In this document: positions 1 to 7,679 of the stretch, piece by piece
Layout: each line of letters opens with the position of its first letter
How positions within the stretch are numbered: position 1 is the first letter of the stretch
Assembly (NCBI GenBank): GCA_946002045.1
Contig: CAMFYM010000020.1
Coordinates: 1 to 16,229, forward strand
DNA: 16,229 bases
Direction of reading: 5' to 3'
Origin: an uncultured Clostridia bacterium
GTDB lineage: Bacteria; Bacillota; Clostridia; Oscillospirales; Acutalibacteraceae
Position numbers and translations under genes: made by a program
Notes under the pieces: model-generated
Seen by the model: the letters and a program-made list of their open reading frames with translations, nothing else
The model's database searches: none
What the model was told of the DNA's origin: nothing

Positions 1-45
1 ACACCTAAGCCTTCGTCGGCAGCGTCAGATGTGTATAAGAGACAG
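1..45 (+). other. Sequencing adapter remnant (Nextera i5 side)
   Basis: This is not genomic DNA. Bases 27-45 are the 19-base Tn5 mosaic end AGATGTGTATAAGAGACAG. Bases 13-26 (TCGTCGGCAGCGTC) are the Nextera read-1 adapter. Bases 5-12 (CTAAGCCT) match, from memory, the i5 index called S508/N508, and bases 1-4 (ACAC) match the end of the P5 primer. The order is exactly that of a Nextera library end, so the organism's own sequence begins at base 46. An ATG inside the mosaic end (29-31) opens a false reading frame beginning MCIRDR that runs into the first real gene. Confidence 0.98.
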
Positions 46-73
46 GTATAGTTGTGAGAAAGGGGTGCAGGTA

Positions 74-976
74 ATGGCAAGTACTTGTCCTAACTGTGGT
101 AAGAAATTACATTTGTGGGAGGTTAAGGCAGAGTGCTCTAACTGTGGTGTTTCCATTCCTAATCATAATTGGCAGGCTCGTCTTGAGGAGGACAACATCA
201 AGGCTGAAAAGCAATTTGCTGTTTTTAATAAAGCCATAAATCGTATTGCATATTCAATTTGGGGAACAAGGCTTAGAATTGCAAGACTTGTATTAACCTT
301 ATTACCTGCAATCGGTTTTATTCTGCCATGGGCTACCCTTAAAAGCGAAGGCGAAGGCTTTGATTTGAGCATTATTTCCTTTGCTTCAAGGAAATCACTT
401 ATCGACTTTTTCTCTGCATTTTTCGGAGATATGAGTGTATTTACAGCAAATATGAGCATTGAGGGATATTCAGGCCCTGTTACGCTTGGTGTATTTGCAT
501 ATATTTTGTTTACATTGAGTGCGCTGTTAATTGTTATTGCTTTCTTTATGAATATAATTATGTGTAAGCATCCTAAAACAAAGGTTACAGTTGTATTTGA
601 TGTGCTTTCAATCGCAGCTTCGGTTGCATCGGTTATATGTTTTGTAGTTAGTGGTACACCTGCTAAAGAATTAGTTGGTTATAATTTTGGTATTTATCCT
701 GTGCTTAACGCCGTGGCTTCAATCAGCTGGGGTTATTTTGTTGCACTTGCACTTTTGATTACTGCTACTGCAATAAACATAGCTGTTGCCAAGGCTCCTG
801 CAAAAAGCGATGAAGAGCTTGAGGAGGAAAGGCTTGCCCGTAAGGCTGCCAAAGAAGAACAGAAAAGGCAACAGGAGATAGAAAAAGAAAAAGCGAGAGC
901 CGAGGCAAGCAAAAGAGCTGCCGAGGAGGAAGCAAAAAAGATTGAAGAAGCGAGGGCAAGTCTTAATAAAAAATAA
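74..976 (+). CDS. Zinc-ribbon multi-pass membrane protein, unknown function
   Basis: 300 residues. The start is the ATG at 74, preceded by AGGGG at 61-65; the longer frame from base 29 is adapter-derived. The N-terminus is a zinc ribbon with two CxxC knuckles, CPNC (C5, C8) and CSNC (C21, C24). About four hydrophobic segments follow, near residues 68-87, 137-162, 172-193 and 206-238. The C-terminal tail (about 244-300) is very rich in Glu, Lys, Arg and Ala and probably forms a cytoplasmic coiled coil. Such zinc-ribbon membrane proteins are common and mostly uncharacterised in Clostridia. I do not recognise a specific family. It is the first visible gene of a same-strand run with three further genes. 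Any promoter lies beyond the contig end. Confidence 0.85.
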   Translation: MASTCPNCGKKLHLWEVKAECSNCGVSIPNHNWQARLEEDNIKAEKQFAVFNKAINRIAYSIWGTRLRIARLVLTLLPAIGFILPWATLKSEGEGFDLSIISFASRKSLIDFFSAFFGDMSVFTANMSIEGYSGPVTLGVFAYILFTLSALLIVIAFFMNIIMCKHPKTKVTVVFDVLSIAASVASVICFVVSGTPAKELVGYNFGIYPVLNAVASISWGYFVALALLITATAINIAVAKAPAKSDEELEEERLARKAAKEEQKRQQEIEKEKARAEASKRAAEEEAKKIEEARASLNKK

Positions 977-1014
977 TTTCGTTTTGTATCACTTTACAGT
1001 ATTTGAGGTTTATA

Positions 1015-1533
1015 ATGGATAAGAAGAAAAAAATAAAAATAGCAGCTATTATAATCAGCATTGCAGCAGTTATTGCTGTTATTATAGGTGTTATTTCGGC
1101 AAATAGTATTAGAATTCAATACAGTATTTTTGAAAAATGTATGCCCCAGTCGGCAGTATTTACTAACGATGAGGTGTCTGTAACAATTTACAGAAGAGAA
1201 AATCCCAATTTCTCTGAAGAGGATTTTGAAAATGACCCTCTTAGTAAATATGAGTTTTTTTACACAGACAAGGACGGTACTGAAAAGTCTGTTATCGGTG
1301 CAAACAATATAGTATATGACGGTAAGGAATTAACTAATGCCTTAGGCACCTTTATGCCGGAAACAGTTAAAAATCTTAACCATATAAAATTAGTTGCAAA
1401 AATAATTACTGCCATAGTTGTAGCTGCTGTCGTTATTGCCTTAATAGTAGTTTGGTTTATTCTTTGGTCAAAAAAAGAGGACCGTCAAAAGCAGCAGAAA
1501 TATAAAAATACTAATAACAAAAATAATAAATAA
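1015..1533 (+). CDS. Two-TM membrane protein, unknown function
   Basis: 172 residues from the ATG at 1015. A TTG 12 bases upstream is in frame but lies in the likely ribosome binding site (TTGAGG, 1003-1008), so the ATG is preferred. A lysine-rich N-terminus (MDKKKKIK) leads into a hydrophobic segment at about 8-30. A soluble, probably extracytoplasmic, region of about 95 residues follows, with many acidic and aromatic residues. A second hydrophobic segment lies at about 126-151, then a short tail rich in Lys, Asn and Gln. The layout fits a small membrane protein with both termini in the cytoplasm. It sits 38 bases after the zinc-ribbon gene and 11 bases before the oxidoreductase gene, suggesting co-transcription. 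No family was recognised and no function is proposed. Confidence 0.8.
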   Translation: MDKKKKIKIAAIIISIAAVIAVIIGVISANSIRIQYSIFEKCMPQSAVFTNDEVSVTIYRRENPNFSEEDFENDPLSKYEFFYTDKDGTEKSVIGANNIVYDGKELTNALGTFMPETVKNLNHIKLVAKIITAIVVAAVVIALIVVWFILWSKKEDRQKQQKYKNTNNKNNK

Positions 1534-1544
1534 TTAGGTGACTT

Positions 1545-3617
1545 ATGGAATATAATAAGCTTTTTACACCGGGTAAAATCGGTAATGTTGAAATTAAAAA
1601 CAGAATAGTAATGGCGCCTATGTGTATGGGCTTTGGTCAATATAACGGCTGTGCCACTGATAAAATGATGGATTATTACGAGGAGCGTGCAAAGGGTGGA
1701 GTAGGTTTAATTTTTACTGAAATCACCAGAGTTAATGATATAACAGGAGCATCCTCCTTCGGTCAGCTTGGTATGAGTCACGATTATCAAATCCCTGCAC
1801 TTAGAGAAATGGCTAACCGTATTCATAAGCACGGCTGCAAAATTATGGTTGAGCTTCATCATCCGGGCAGGCAGAACTTAGGACTTATGATTGGTACTGT
1901 TCCTATTTCTGTTGCCGGTGATAAAATAATGGGTGAGCTTTATACAAAAATTATGACCGGTGCCGTTATTCCTCCCGGAAGAAAGCTTCAGGCAAAGGAT
2001 ATAGTGCCGAGAGTAGTTGCACCCAGCAAATGCGAAAGAAGTAAAATGAGCAATAGTGTTAATAGGGCACTTTCTCATAAGGGAGTTAAAAAGCTTATCT
2101 GTCAGTTTGTTGAGGCAGCAGTACGAGTTAAAAAATCAGGCTGTGACGGTGTTGAGCTTCATGCAGCTCATGGCTATCTTATTCAGCAATTTCTTTCACC
2201 TAATACAAATAAGCGTACTGATGAATACGGTGGTAGTCTTGAAAACAGAATGAGATTTCTTTTAGAGATTATAGATGGTATTCGTAAAAATTGTGGTAAG
2301 GATTTCCCAATTGTTGTTCGTCTTTCTGTTGACGAAATGTACGACAGAATCGGCAAAAAAGGTAAGGGCTATAATCTTGAGGAAGGTCTGAAAATGGCAA
2401 AAATACTCAGCGACAAGGGTATTGATGCTATTGATGTTTCCTCTGCTGCCTATGATACATTTAACTATTGGCTTGAGCCCACAACCTTTGATTGTGGCTG
2501 GAGAAGGTATTTGGCAGAGGAGGTAAAAAAGGTAGTAGATATTCCTGTTATTGCTGCTAACCTTATCCGTTCTCCAAAGCAGGCAGAGCTTCAGCTTGAA
2601 GAGGGTATTCAGGATTTCATTTCACTTGGCAGACCGTTAATTGCCGATCCACATTGGGTAAACAAGGTTCAGTCAGGTAACGAGGATTTAGTTAAGAGGT
2701 GCATCTGCTGTCTATATTGCTTTGAGAGTATGATGGAAAATGCATACAAATATGACAACGGTCATTGCTCCGTTAATCCGTTTGTGGGCAGAGAAAATAC
2801 ACAGCTTAAAATGAACGGCAACGGCAGAAAAGCTGTTATCATCGGTGCAGGGTGTGCAGGCTTAACCTGTGCAGAGCTGTTGGCAAGGCGTGGCTTTAAT
2901 GTAACAGTGCTTGAAAAGGAGCAGTCTGTTGGTGGTCAGCTTAATCTTGCAAAGATGCCTCCTCATAAGGAAAAAATGAATTGGGCTTGCACCGATCTGC
3001 TTTCCAATGTTTCAAAGCTTGGAGTTAAAATTGAATACGGTGTTACTGCTGATAAGTCAATTATTGATACATATATGCCGGAGATAGTTATTAACGCAAC
3101 CGGTGGTAATGCTATTGCACCAAAGCCTTATATTAAGGATAATTCCTGTACCGTTACAGAAATACTTAACGGCACAGTAAAGCTTGAGGGTAAAAGGGTT
3201 GCCGTTATCGGTTCAGGTATGACAGGGCTTGAAACAAGTGAGCTCCTTATTTCACAGGGCAACAAAATTACTATTGTTGAAATGGCAGATAAGATTGCTC
3301 AAGGTGCTTGGTTCCAGCATGTGGATGATGCTATGCCAAAGCTTGAGGAGGCAGGTACTGTATTTATGCCGGGTCACAAGCTTTTGTCTGTTAACGAATC
3401 TTCAATCACACTTGAGCGATTAGCAGACAACACTAATGTTGAAGTTCCTGTTGATTTTGTTGTTCTTTCCTTGGGTGTAAGACCTGATTCAGCATTATAT
3501 GAGGAATTAAGCAAATCAACAGATTATGCTGTTTATAATGTTGGCGATAGTGTAAAAATCGGCAGAATTGCAAATGCTACCGAATCAGCCTATGAGGTTG
3601 TAATGAGTATTGATTAA
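1545..3617 (+). CDS. NADH:flavin oxidoreductase, 2,4-dienoyl-CoA reductase type
   Basis: 690 residues, the usual length for the three-cofactor (FMN, 4Fe-4S, FAD) family that includes FadH, trimethylamine dehydrogenase and the bile-acid enzymes BaiCD and BaiH. Residues 1 to about 375 form an old-yellow-enzyme TIM barrel with the signature HAAHGYL (H206, H209, Y211), where Y211 matches the proposed proton donor. The Fe-S cysteines are C386, C389, C392 and C408. A FAD-binding Rossmann motif, GAGCAG, lies at 434-439, and a second dinucleotide site, GSGMTG, at 556-561, probably binds NAD(P)H. The enzyme should reduce activated C=C bonds in the cytoplasm using NAD(P)H. The substrate cannot be read from the sequence, and a bile-acid or enoate role is only possible. 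AGGTGA at 1536-1541 serves the ATG. It is third in the operon, 11 bases after its neighbour. Confidence 0.95.
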   Translation: MEYNKLFTPGKIGNVEIKNRIVMAPMCMGFGQYNGCATDKMMDYYEERAKGGVGLIFTEITRVNDITGASSFGQLGMSHDYQIPALREMANRIHKHGCKIMVELHHPGRQNLGLMIGTVPISVAGDKIMGELYTKIMTGAVIPPGRKLQAKDIVPRVVAPSKCERSKMSNSVNRALSHKGVKKLICQFVEAAVRVKKSGCDGVELHAAHGYLIQQFLSPNTNKRTDEYGGSLENRMRFLLEIIDGIRKNCGKDFPIVVRLSVDEMYDRIGKKGKGYNLEEGLKMAKILSDKGIDAIDVSSAAYDTFNYWLEPTTFDCGWRRYLAEEVKKVVDIPVIAANLIRSPKQAELQLEEGIQDFISLGRPLIADPHWVNKVQSGNEDLVKRCICCLYCFESMMENAYKYDNGHCSVNPFVGRENTQLKMNGNGRKAVIIGAGCAGLTCAELLARRGFNVTVLEKEQSVGGQLNLAKMPPHKEKMNWACTDLLSNVSKLGVKIEYGVTADKSIIDTYMPEIVINATGGNAIAPKPYIKDNSCTVTEILNGTVKLEGKRVAVIGSGMTGLETSELLISQGNKITIVEMADKIAQGAWFQHVDDAMPKLEEAGTVFMPGHKLLSVNESSITLERLADNTNVEVPVDFVVLSLGVRPDSALYEELSKSTDYAVYNVGDSVKIGRIANATESAYEVVMSID

Positions 3618-3628
3618 GAGGCGTTAAT

Positions 3629-4600
3629 ATGTTTTCTGCAAGAGAGCATTTAAAACAAAGACTTGAAAATTTGAATACCAAAATCACCAGCAATCTTGAT
3701 TTTGATTTTTCCTCTGTCAGTAAAAGGATAGACACTATGGAGGAATTTGATAAGCAGATAATGCAGGAATTTGTTAGTGGCAAAAGGCTCTATTACAGAG
3801 GTGAACGCATTAACGACCCCGAAAGACGATTACTTCCTACAATGTTAAGAAATTCAGGAGAGCTATTCAAGGATAACGATTTAGGTATTCTTCATATTGA
3901 CGGACAATTCTTATTTGATTATTATTCTTCGCTTGGTGATTTTGTTGATGTGTTTAGTTGCACAATGGGCAAGGTAGATGTTGACCATCTTTATGAAATT
4001 TGTGCCTTTGCTCAGCATTATTGCAATTTTTCACCACTTATTGATTTTACAAAAAGCGTCTATCCGTCACTTTCCTTTGCGCTTAAGGATAGGGATAAAT
4101 TTGATGATGATATTGTTCTTTATGTTCTTGAGCTTAAAAATGACGAGGACTACACCAATAATATTGAAACTGCTAACCAATGGATACGGGACTTAAGTAT
4201 TTATTGTGGACATTTTGATGAATTAGAGGTTAAAAAAGCTGTCCGTGAGGTTATAAAAAACAAACGCCATCTTGAAATGACAGAGGATTTCAAATCACAT
4301 CTTGAGCATATAAATACTATTTCCGAGCCAAGAGCAAGGCTGATTGATGTTCCCACAAATACAAGAATGAAATTTCAACAGGGTGTGTTTTTGCTTTTAA
4401 CGGATTTTCTGCTGTTCAATGTAACTTATTTTACAAAGAGCATTAGAGAGCAGTTTTCAATAACAAAATATATCATTAACAAGGATATTTGCGATGATAT
4501 TCTTGATGTTATTAACAGAGATGCACCTTGGTATTCCTACAAATATTTGACGGATGTGTCCGGTGCATTTAATGAGGCTATGGAAAAAAGAATTAAATGA
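3629..4600 (+). CDS. FRG-domain protein
   Basis: 323 residues. The middle carries the landmarks of the FRG domain: YYRGER (residues 55-60, the aromatic-Arg-Gly motif that names the family), LLPTMLR (68-74), AQHY (128-131) followed by LIDFTKS (137-143), which is the usual QHYG...LLDWT block, and QQGVF (250-254). The FRG family is widespread in bacteria and phages, and its biochemical role is not well established. No signal peptide or membrane segment is seen, so it is probably cytoplasmic. AAGAGGCG precedes the ATG, and the gene starts 11 bases after the oxidoreductase stop, so it is most likely the last gene of that operon, before the hairpin at 4623-4658. Family assignment is by motif reading only. 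Confidence in a real gene is high, and in the FRG label good. Confidence 0.85.
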   Translation: MFSAREHLKQRLENLNTKITSNLDFDFSSVSKRIDTMEEFDKQIMQEFVSGKRLYYRGERINDPERRLLPTMLRNSGELFKDNDLGILHIDGQFLFDYYSSLGDFVDVFSCTMGKVDVDHLYEICAFAQHYCNFSPLIDFTKSVYPSLSFALKDRDKFDDDIVLYVLELKNDEDYTNNIETANQWIRDLSIYCGHFDELEVKKAVREVIKNKRHLEMTEDFKSHLEHINTISEPRARLIDVPTNTRMKFQQGVFLLLTDFLLFNVTYFTKSIREQFSITKYIINKDICDDILDVINRDAPWYSYKYLTDVSGAFNEAMEKRIK

Positions 4601-4614
4601 TTGAATTATTGCAC

Positions 4615-4670
4615 AAAAAAGAACCCCTGTGGTAGTTTACTTATTCTACCATAGGGGTATTTACTATTTT
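4615..4670 (-). terminator. Intrinsic terminator between convergent genes
   Basis: A 13-bp stem (4623-4635 with 4646-4658, one G-T pair) with a 10-base loop. On the - strand it is followed at once by TTCTTTTTT (4623-4615), a good terminator for the M24 peptidase gene. On the + strand the tail (ATTTACTATTTT) is weaker, but the hairpin probably also ends the FRG operon. Confidence 0.88.
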
Positions 4671-4710
4671 AAATTATTACTATTTATTGTCTGATACCGA
4701 AAGCTTTTTG

Positions 4711-5781
4711 TTAAAGAATTATCAGCTCCTTTGTGATGTTTGATAAATTCTCTCTGCCTCGTGGTGAAATATATAGTAAATCCTCAATTCTTATACCGAA
4801 TTTATTTGGTATATATATTCCCGGTTCGATAGAAGTTACATTACCAACCTGATAGGTGTCAGTGCTTTTTGGTGATGCGTTATATCCCTCGTGAATATCA
4901 AGACCTACACCGTGACCTAAGCTGTGCCTAAAGTATTGTGCCATATTTTCTTTGCTTAAAACATCATATGAAGCGCTGTAAACATCTGCACATTTTACAC
5001 CCTCTGCAAGAGCCTGTATGCCTGCTTTTTGAGCCTTTTTAACAAGATTATAGCACTGATACATTTCGTCTGTTGCGTGACCAATAGCAACCGTTCTTGT
5101 CATATCACTGTGGTATCCACAATAGGTCGCACCAAAATCAAACAGTACAAAATCACCGTCACATATAACTTTTTCACTGGGTACACCGTGTGGCATTGAT
5201 GTGTGGTCGCCTGTCAGCAATATTGTATCAAAGCTAACACCATGAGAGCCGTTTTTTGCCATAATGTAATCAAAAAGTGCAGCAAGTTCTTTTTCTGTTT
5301 TACCAACCTTTACCTCAGCCAAAAGCTCTAAAAAAGATTTCTCGGCAATATAATTTGCTTTTTTTATCATTTCAATTTCATCAATATCTTTAACATTTCT
5401 TAAATTCATAAATTCATTATTCAACGGAATTAAAGAAATGTTGCTGAATTTCTGCGAATAAGCCAAGTATTTTGAGTATGAAATAGTTTCATTTTCAAAA
5501 AGCAGTGATTTAATATTATGCTTTTTTACAATTTTATCAACCTCATCAATAAATGAGCTTGTAATTTCTATTACATTTAGTCCTGTATTTTTTGCGTGCT
5601 CATTGGCAGCTTGCACATATCTTGAATCAACAATATGATACCCAACTGCCTCCTTTGTTATGACAATAACACCCTCACTGGGTGAAAAGCCACAGGCATA
5701 GTGCATATTGCTTTCGTTAAAGAGTATTACAGCGTCACTGTTTAGTTTGTTTATAAGCTCTGTTATTTTAGCAATTCTCAT
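4711..5781 (-). CDS. M24 family metallopeptidase (Xaa-Pro aminopeptidase type)
   Basis: 356 residues, typical for the short Clostridia and Bacillus Xaa-Pro peptidases. An N-terminal creatinase-like domain (about 1-130) precedes the pita-bread catalytic domain. The five metal ligands are all visible: D215 (DFGA), D226 (SDMTRT), H290 (LGHGVG), E319 (SIEPG) and E333 (RIED). H198 in PHG is a further conserved active-site histidine. It likely removes N-terminal residues next to proline in the cytoplasm and so takes part in peptide turnover. The ATG start has AAGGA about 10 bases upstream. It is a single-gene unit, divergent from the arabinofuranosidase gene, with its -35 box inside a shared palindrome. 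The exact specificity (aminopeptidase P versus dipeptidase) cannot be told from motifs alone. Confidence 0.95.
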   Translation of the reverse strand: MRIAKITELINKLNSDAVILFNESNMHYACGFSPSEGVIVITKEAVGYHIVDSRYVQAANEHAKNTGLNVIEITSSFIDEVDKIVKKHNIKSLLFENETISYSKYLAYSQKFSNISLIPLNNEFMNLRNVKDIDEIEMIKKANYIAEKSFLELLAEVKVGKTEKELAALFDYIMAKNGSHGVSFDTILLTGDHTSMPHGVPSEKVICDGDFVLFDFGATYCGYHSDMTRTVAIGHATDEMYQCYNLVKKAQKAGIQALAEGVKCADVYSASYDVLSKENMAQYFRHSLGHGVGLDIHEGYNASPKSTDTYQVGNVTSIEPGIYIPNKFGIRIEDLLYISPRGRENLSNITKELIIL

Positions 5782-5811
5782 ATAATCATATCCTTATAAT
5801 AGCTTTAGATG

Positions 5812-5840
5812 ATTTTATCACTATAAAAAATTATTGTCAA
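5812..5840 (-). promoter_or_regulatory. Sigma-A promoter for the M24 peptidase gene
   Basis: On the - strand, a perfect -35 TTGACA (5840-5835), a 17-base spacer and -10 TAAAAT (5817-5812). The predicted start leaves a leader of about 25 bases before the ATG at 5781. The -35 forms the left end of the palindrome at 5835-5875. Confidence 0.8.
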
Positions 5841-5875
5841 CAAATCATATTTGATTATAAATATGATTGTTGACA
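5835..5875. promoter_or_regulatory. 41-bp near-perfect palindrome, candidate operator
   Basis: The left half is TGTCAACA + A + ATCATATTT (5835-5852). The right half is AAATATGAT + TGTTGACA (5859-5875). The halves are exact inverted repeats apart from one extra A at 5843, with a 6-base centre GATTAT. The outer ends are the -35 boxes of the two divergent promoters. A protein bound here would block both, so a repressor site is the simplest reading. The regulator is unknown and none is encoded next to it. Confidence 0.7.
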
Positions 5876-5896
5876 TTTTACATATGTTATGATAAT
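5870..5896 (+). promoter_or_regulatory. Promoter for the arabinofuranosidase operon
   Basis: A perfect -35 TTGACA (5870-5875) is followed by GATAAT (5891-5896) at a 15-base spacing. An overlapping extended -10, TGTTATGAT (5885-5893), could be used instead. Spacing is less ideal than on the opposite strand, which may mean weaker basal activity. Confidence 0.6.
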
Positions 5897-5928
5897 GTGA
5901 CATAGAAGACTATTTTCGGAGAATAATT

Positions 5929-7410
5929 ATGGAAAAATATTTAATAAATCCAAATCAAAAAATCAGCAAAATCAATAAAGACATATACGGTCATTTTTCA
6001 GAGCATCTCGGCAGATGTATTTACGGTGGTATTTATGTTGGCGAGGATTCAAAAATTCCTAATGTAAACGGTATGAGATGTGATGTTGTTAATGCGTTAA
6101 GGGAAATGGGACTGCCTGTATTAAGGTGGCCCGGTGGCTGCTTCGCAGACGAATATCACTGGAAGGACGGCATCGGTCCAAAAAAAGACAGAAAGAAAAT
6201 GATTAACACCCATTGGGGTGGTGTTGTTGAAGATAATTCCTTTGGTACTCACGAGTATTTTGAGCTTTGCAGACAGCTTGGCTGTGACACCTATATTAAC
6301 GGAAATGTTGGTTCCGGAACAGTTCAGGAAATGAATGAATGGGTAGAATATATGACCTTTGACGGCGTATCGCCAATGGCAGAGCTTCGTAGGAAAAACG
6401 GACAGGAAAAGCCGTGGAATATCAAGTATTTCGGTGTCGGTAATGAATCTTGGGGCTGTGGTGGAGAAATGGATCCGGATTATTACGGTAACCTTTTCAA
6501 GCAGTATAATACATATGTTCGTGAATATAACAATAACAAAATCAAAAGGATTGCCTGTGGCCCTAACAGTGATAACTACAAGTGGACAGGCATTGTTATG
6601 GATAAGGTTAAGCATAAAGCACAGGGAATATCACTGCATTACTATACCTTACCTAATGGTTGCTGGGATAATAAGGGCTCATCAACTGACTTTAATCGCA
6701 ATGATTATTACAGAACACTTTGCAGAGCATATAAAATTGAGGAGCTGATTAACAATCATATTGCTGTTATGAACGCAGTTAATCCACAGCAATGGGTTCA
6801 GCTTGTTATTGATGAGTGGGGCACATGGTATGATGTTGAGCCCGGTACAAATCCCGGATTTTTGTATCAGCAAAACACTATGCGTGACGCTATGGTTGCT
6901 GCAATGTCTCTTAATATTTTCAATAAGCATGCTGACAGAATAATGATGGCAAATATTGCTCAAACGGTCAATGTTTTGCAGGCAGTTATTTTAACCGATG
7001 CTGAAAAGATGGTGTTGACTCCAACATATTATGTATTCAAAATGTTTAAGGATCACCAGGAAAATACACTGCTGGGCTCATATTTGACTACTGAATATAT
7101 TGAGTCAAAGGAATTAGGCAAAAGCTTTCCACAGCTTATTGAATCTGCATCTGTTGATGAAAACGGTGTAATCTATTCAACCATAGTTAATACATCTGCC
7201 ACCAGGTCATCTAAAATAAAATGTCAAATTGCAGATACAAGGGTCAAAAATATTAGGGCTGAAATTCTTGCCGGCGACATTCATTCAAAAAATGATTTTG
7301 ATAATTCCAATGTAGTAAAAACAGAAGAATTTACTGATTTTAAAAAATTCAGTGACGGCTTTACTGTAACTGTTCCACCTTGCAGTGTTGTTAAGCTGGT
7401 AGTTGAATAA
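5929..7410 (+). CDS. abfA: GH51 alpha-L-arabinofuranosidase
   Basis: 493 residues, full length for intracellular GH51 enzymes. It releases terminal L-arabinofuranose from arabinan or arabinoxylan oligosaccharides. Family landmarks are RWPGGCFADEYHW (66-78), the acid/base glutamate E173 in GNESWGCGG, and the nucleophile E296 in IDEWGTWYD, followed by the NxFNKH-type helix (329-334). The (beta/alpha)8 barrel comes first and a C-terminal beta domain starts near residue 385. There is no signal peptide, so it acts in the cytoplasm on imported oligosaccharides. GGAG (5918-5921) serves the ATG. It leads a + strand run, and its stop overlaps the next start by one base (TAATG at 7408-7412). No arabinose transporter or isomerase genes are beside it, so it seems to be a stand-alone catabolic gene under the palindromic control site. 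Confidence 0.96.
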   Translation: MEKYLINPNQKISKINKDIYGHFSEHLGRCIYGGIYVGEDSKIPNVNGMRCDVVNALREMGLPVLRWPGGCFADEYHWKDGIGPKKDRKKMINTHWGGVVEDNSFGTHEYFELCRQLGCDTYINGNVGSGTVQEMNEWVEYMTFDGVSPMAELRRKNGQEKPWNIKYFGVGNESWGCGGEMDPDYYGNLFKQYNTYVREYNNNKIKRIACGPNSDNYKWTGIVMDKVKHKAQGISLHYYTLPNGCWDNKGSSTDFNRNDYYRTLCRAYKIEELINNHIAVMNAVNPQQWVQLVIDEWGTWYDVEPGTNPGFLYQQNTMRDAMVAAMSLNIFNKHADRIMMANIAQTVNVLQAVILTDAEKMVLTPTYYVFKMFKDHQENTLLGSYLTTEYIESKELGKSFPQLIESASVDENGVIYSTIVNTSATRSSKIKCQIADTRVKNIRAEILAGDIHSKNDFDNSNVVKTEEFTDFKKFSDGFTVTVPPCSVVKLVVE

Positions 7411-7664
7411 TGTCTGAAAAATGTAAAAAATGCCTGCTGAATGAAGCAGGGGAGAATAAATCCTTAAAATTAGTAGAGGATTATTTGAACAGTCTTGAGC
7501 AGGAGCTAAAGGTAACTCATGATATTTACGGCAAACGATTGTCTATGTGTAAAGCCTGTGATAATCTCATCTCAGGTATGTGCATTAAGTGTGGATGTTA
7601 TGTAGAAATCAGGGCTGCCCTTAAGGATAAGTGCTGTCCGGATTATGATAACAAAAAATGGTAG
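7410..7664 (+). CDS. Small cysteine-rich protein (DUF6171-like)
   Basis: 84 residues with nine cysteines: CKKC (C5, C8), CKAC (C47, C50), then CIKCGC (C58, C61, C63) and CC (C75, C76). The middle (about 15-45) is a likely amphipathic helix without cysteines. The spacing suggests one or two zinc-binding knuckles. The CGCYVEIRAA block followed by CP near a C-terminal tryptophan resembles the family called DUF6171, named from memory, whose function is unknown. Its ATG overlaps the arabinofuranosidase stop by one base, so translation is probably coupled. radC follows 15 bases later. A nucleic-acid or protein-binding role is possible, but nothing in the sequence fixes it. Confidence 0.8.
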   Translation: MSEKCKKCLLNEAGENKSLKLVEDYLNSLEQELKVTHDIYGKRLSMCKACDNLISGMCIKCGCYVEIRAALKDKCCPDYDNKKW

Positions 7665-7679
7665 AAGAGGTGTTAATAA

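Noticed and set aside
29..73. N-terminal extension of the first gene starting MCIRDR
   Set aside because: It is translated from the Tn5 mosaic end and the 28 bases after it; the ATG at 74 has its own ribosome binding site.
6121..6615. 164-codon open frame on the - strand
   Set aside because: It lies wholly inside the GH51 gene on the other strand, lacks a ribosome binding site and matches no family I know; a shadow frame.
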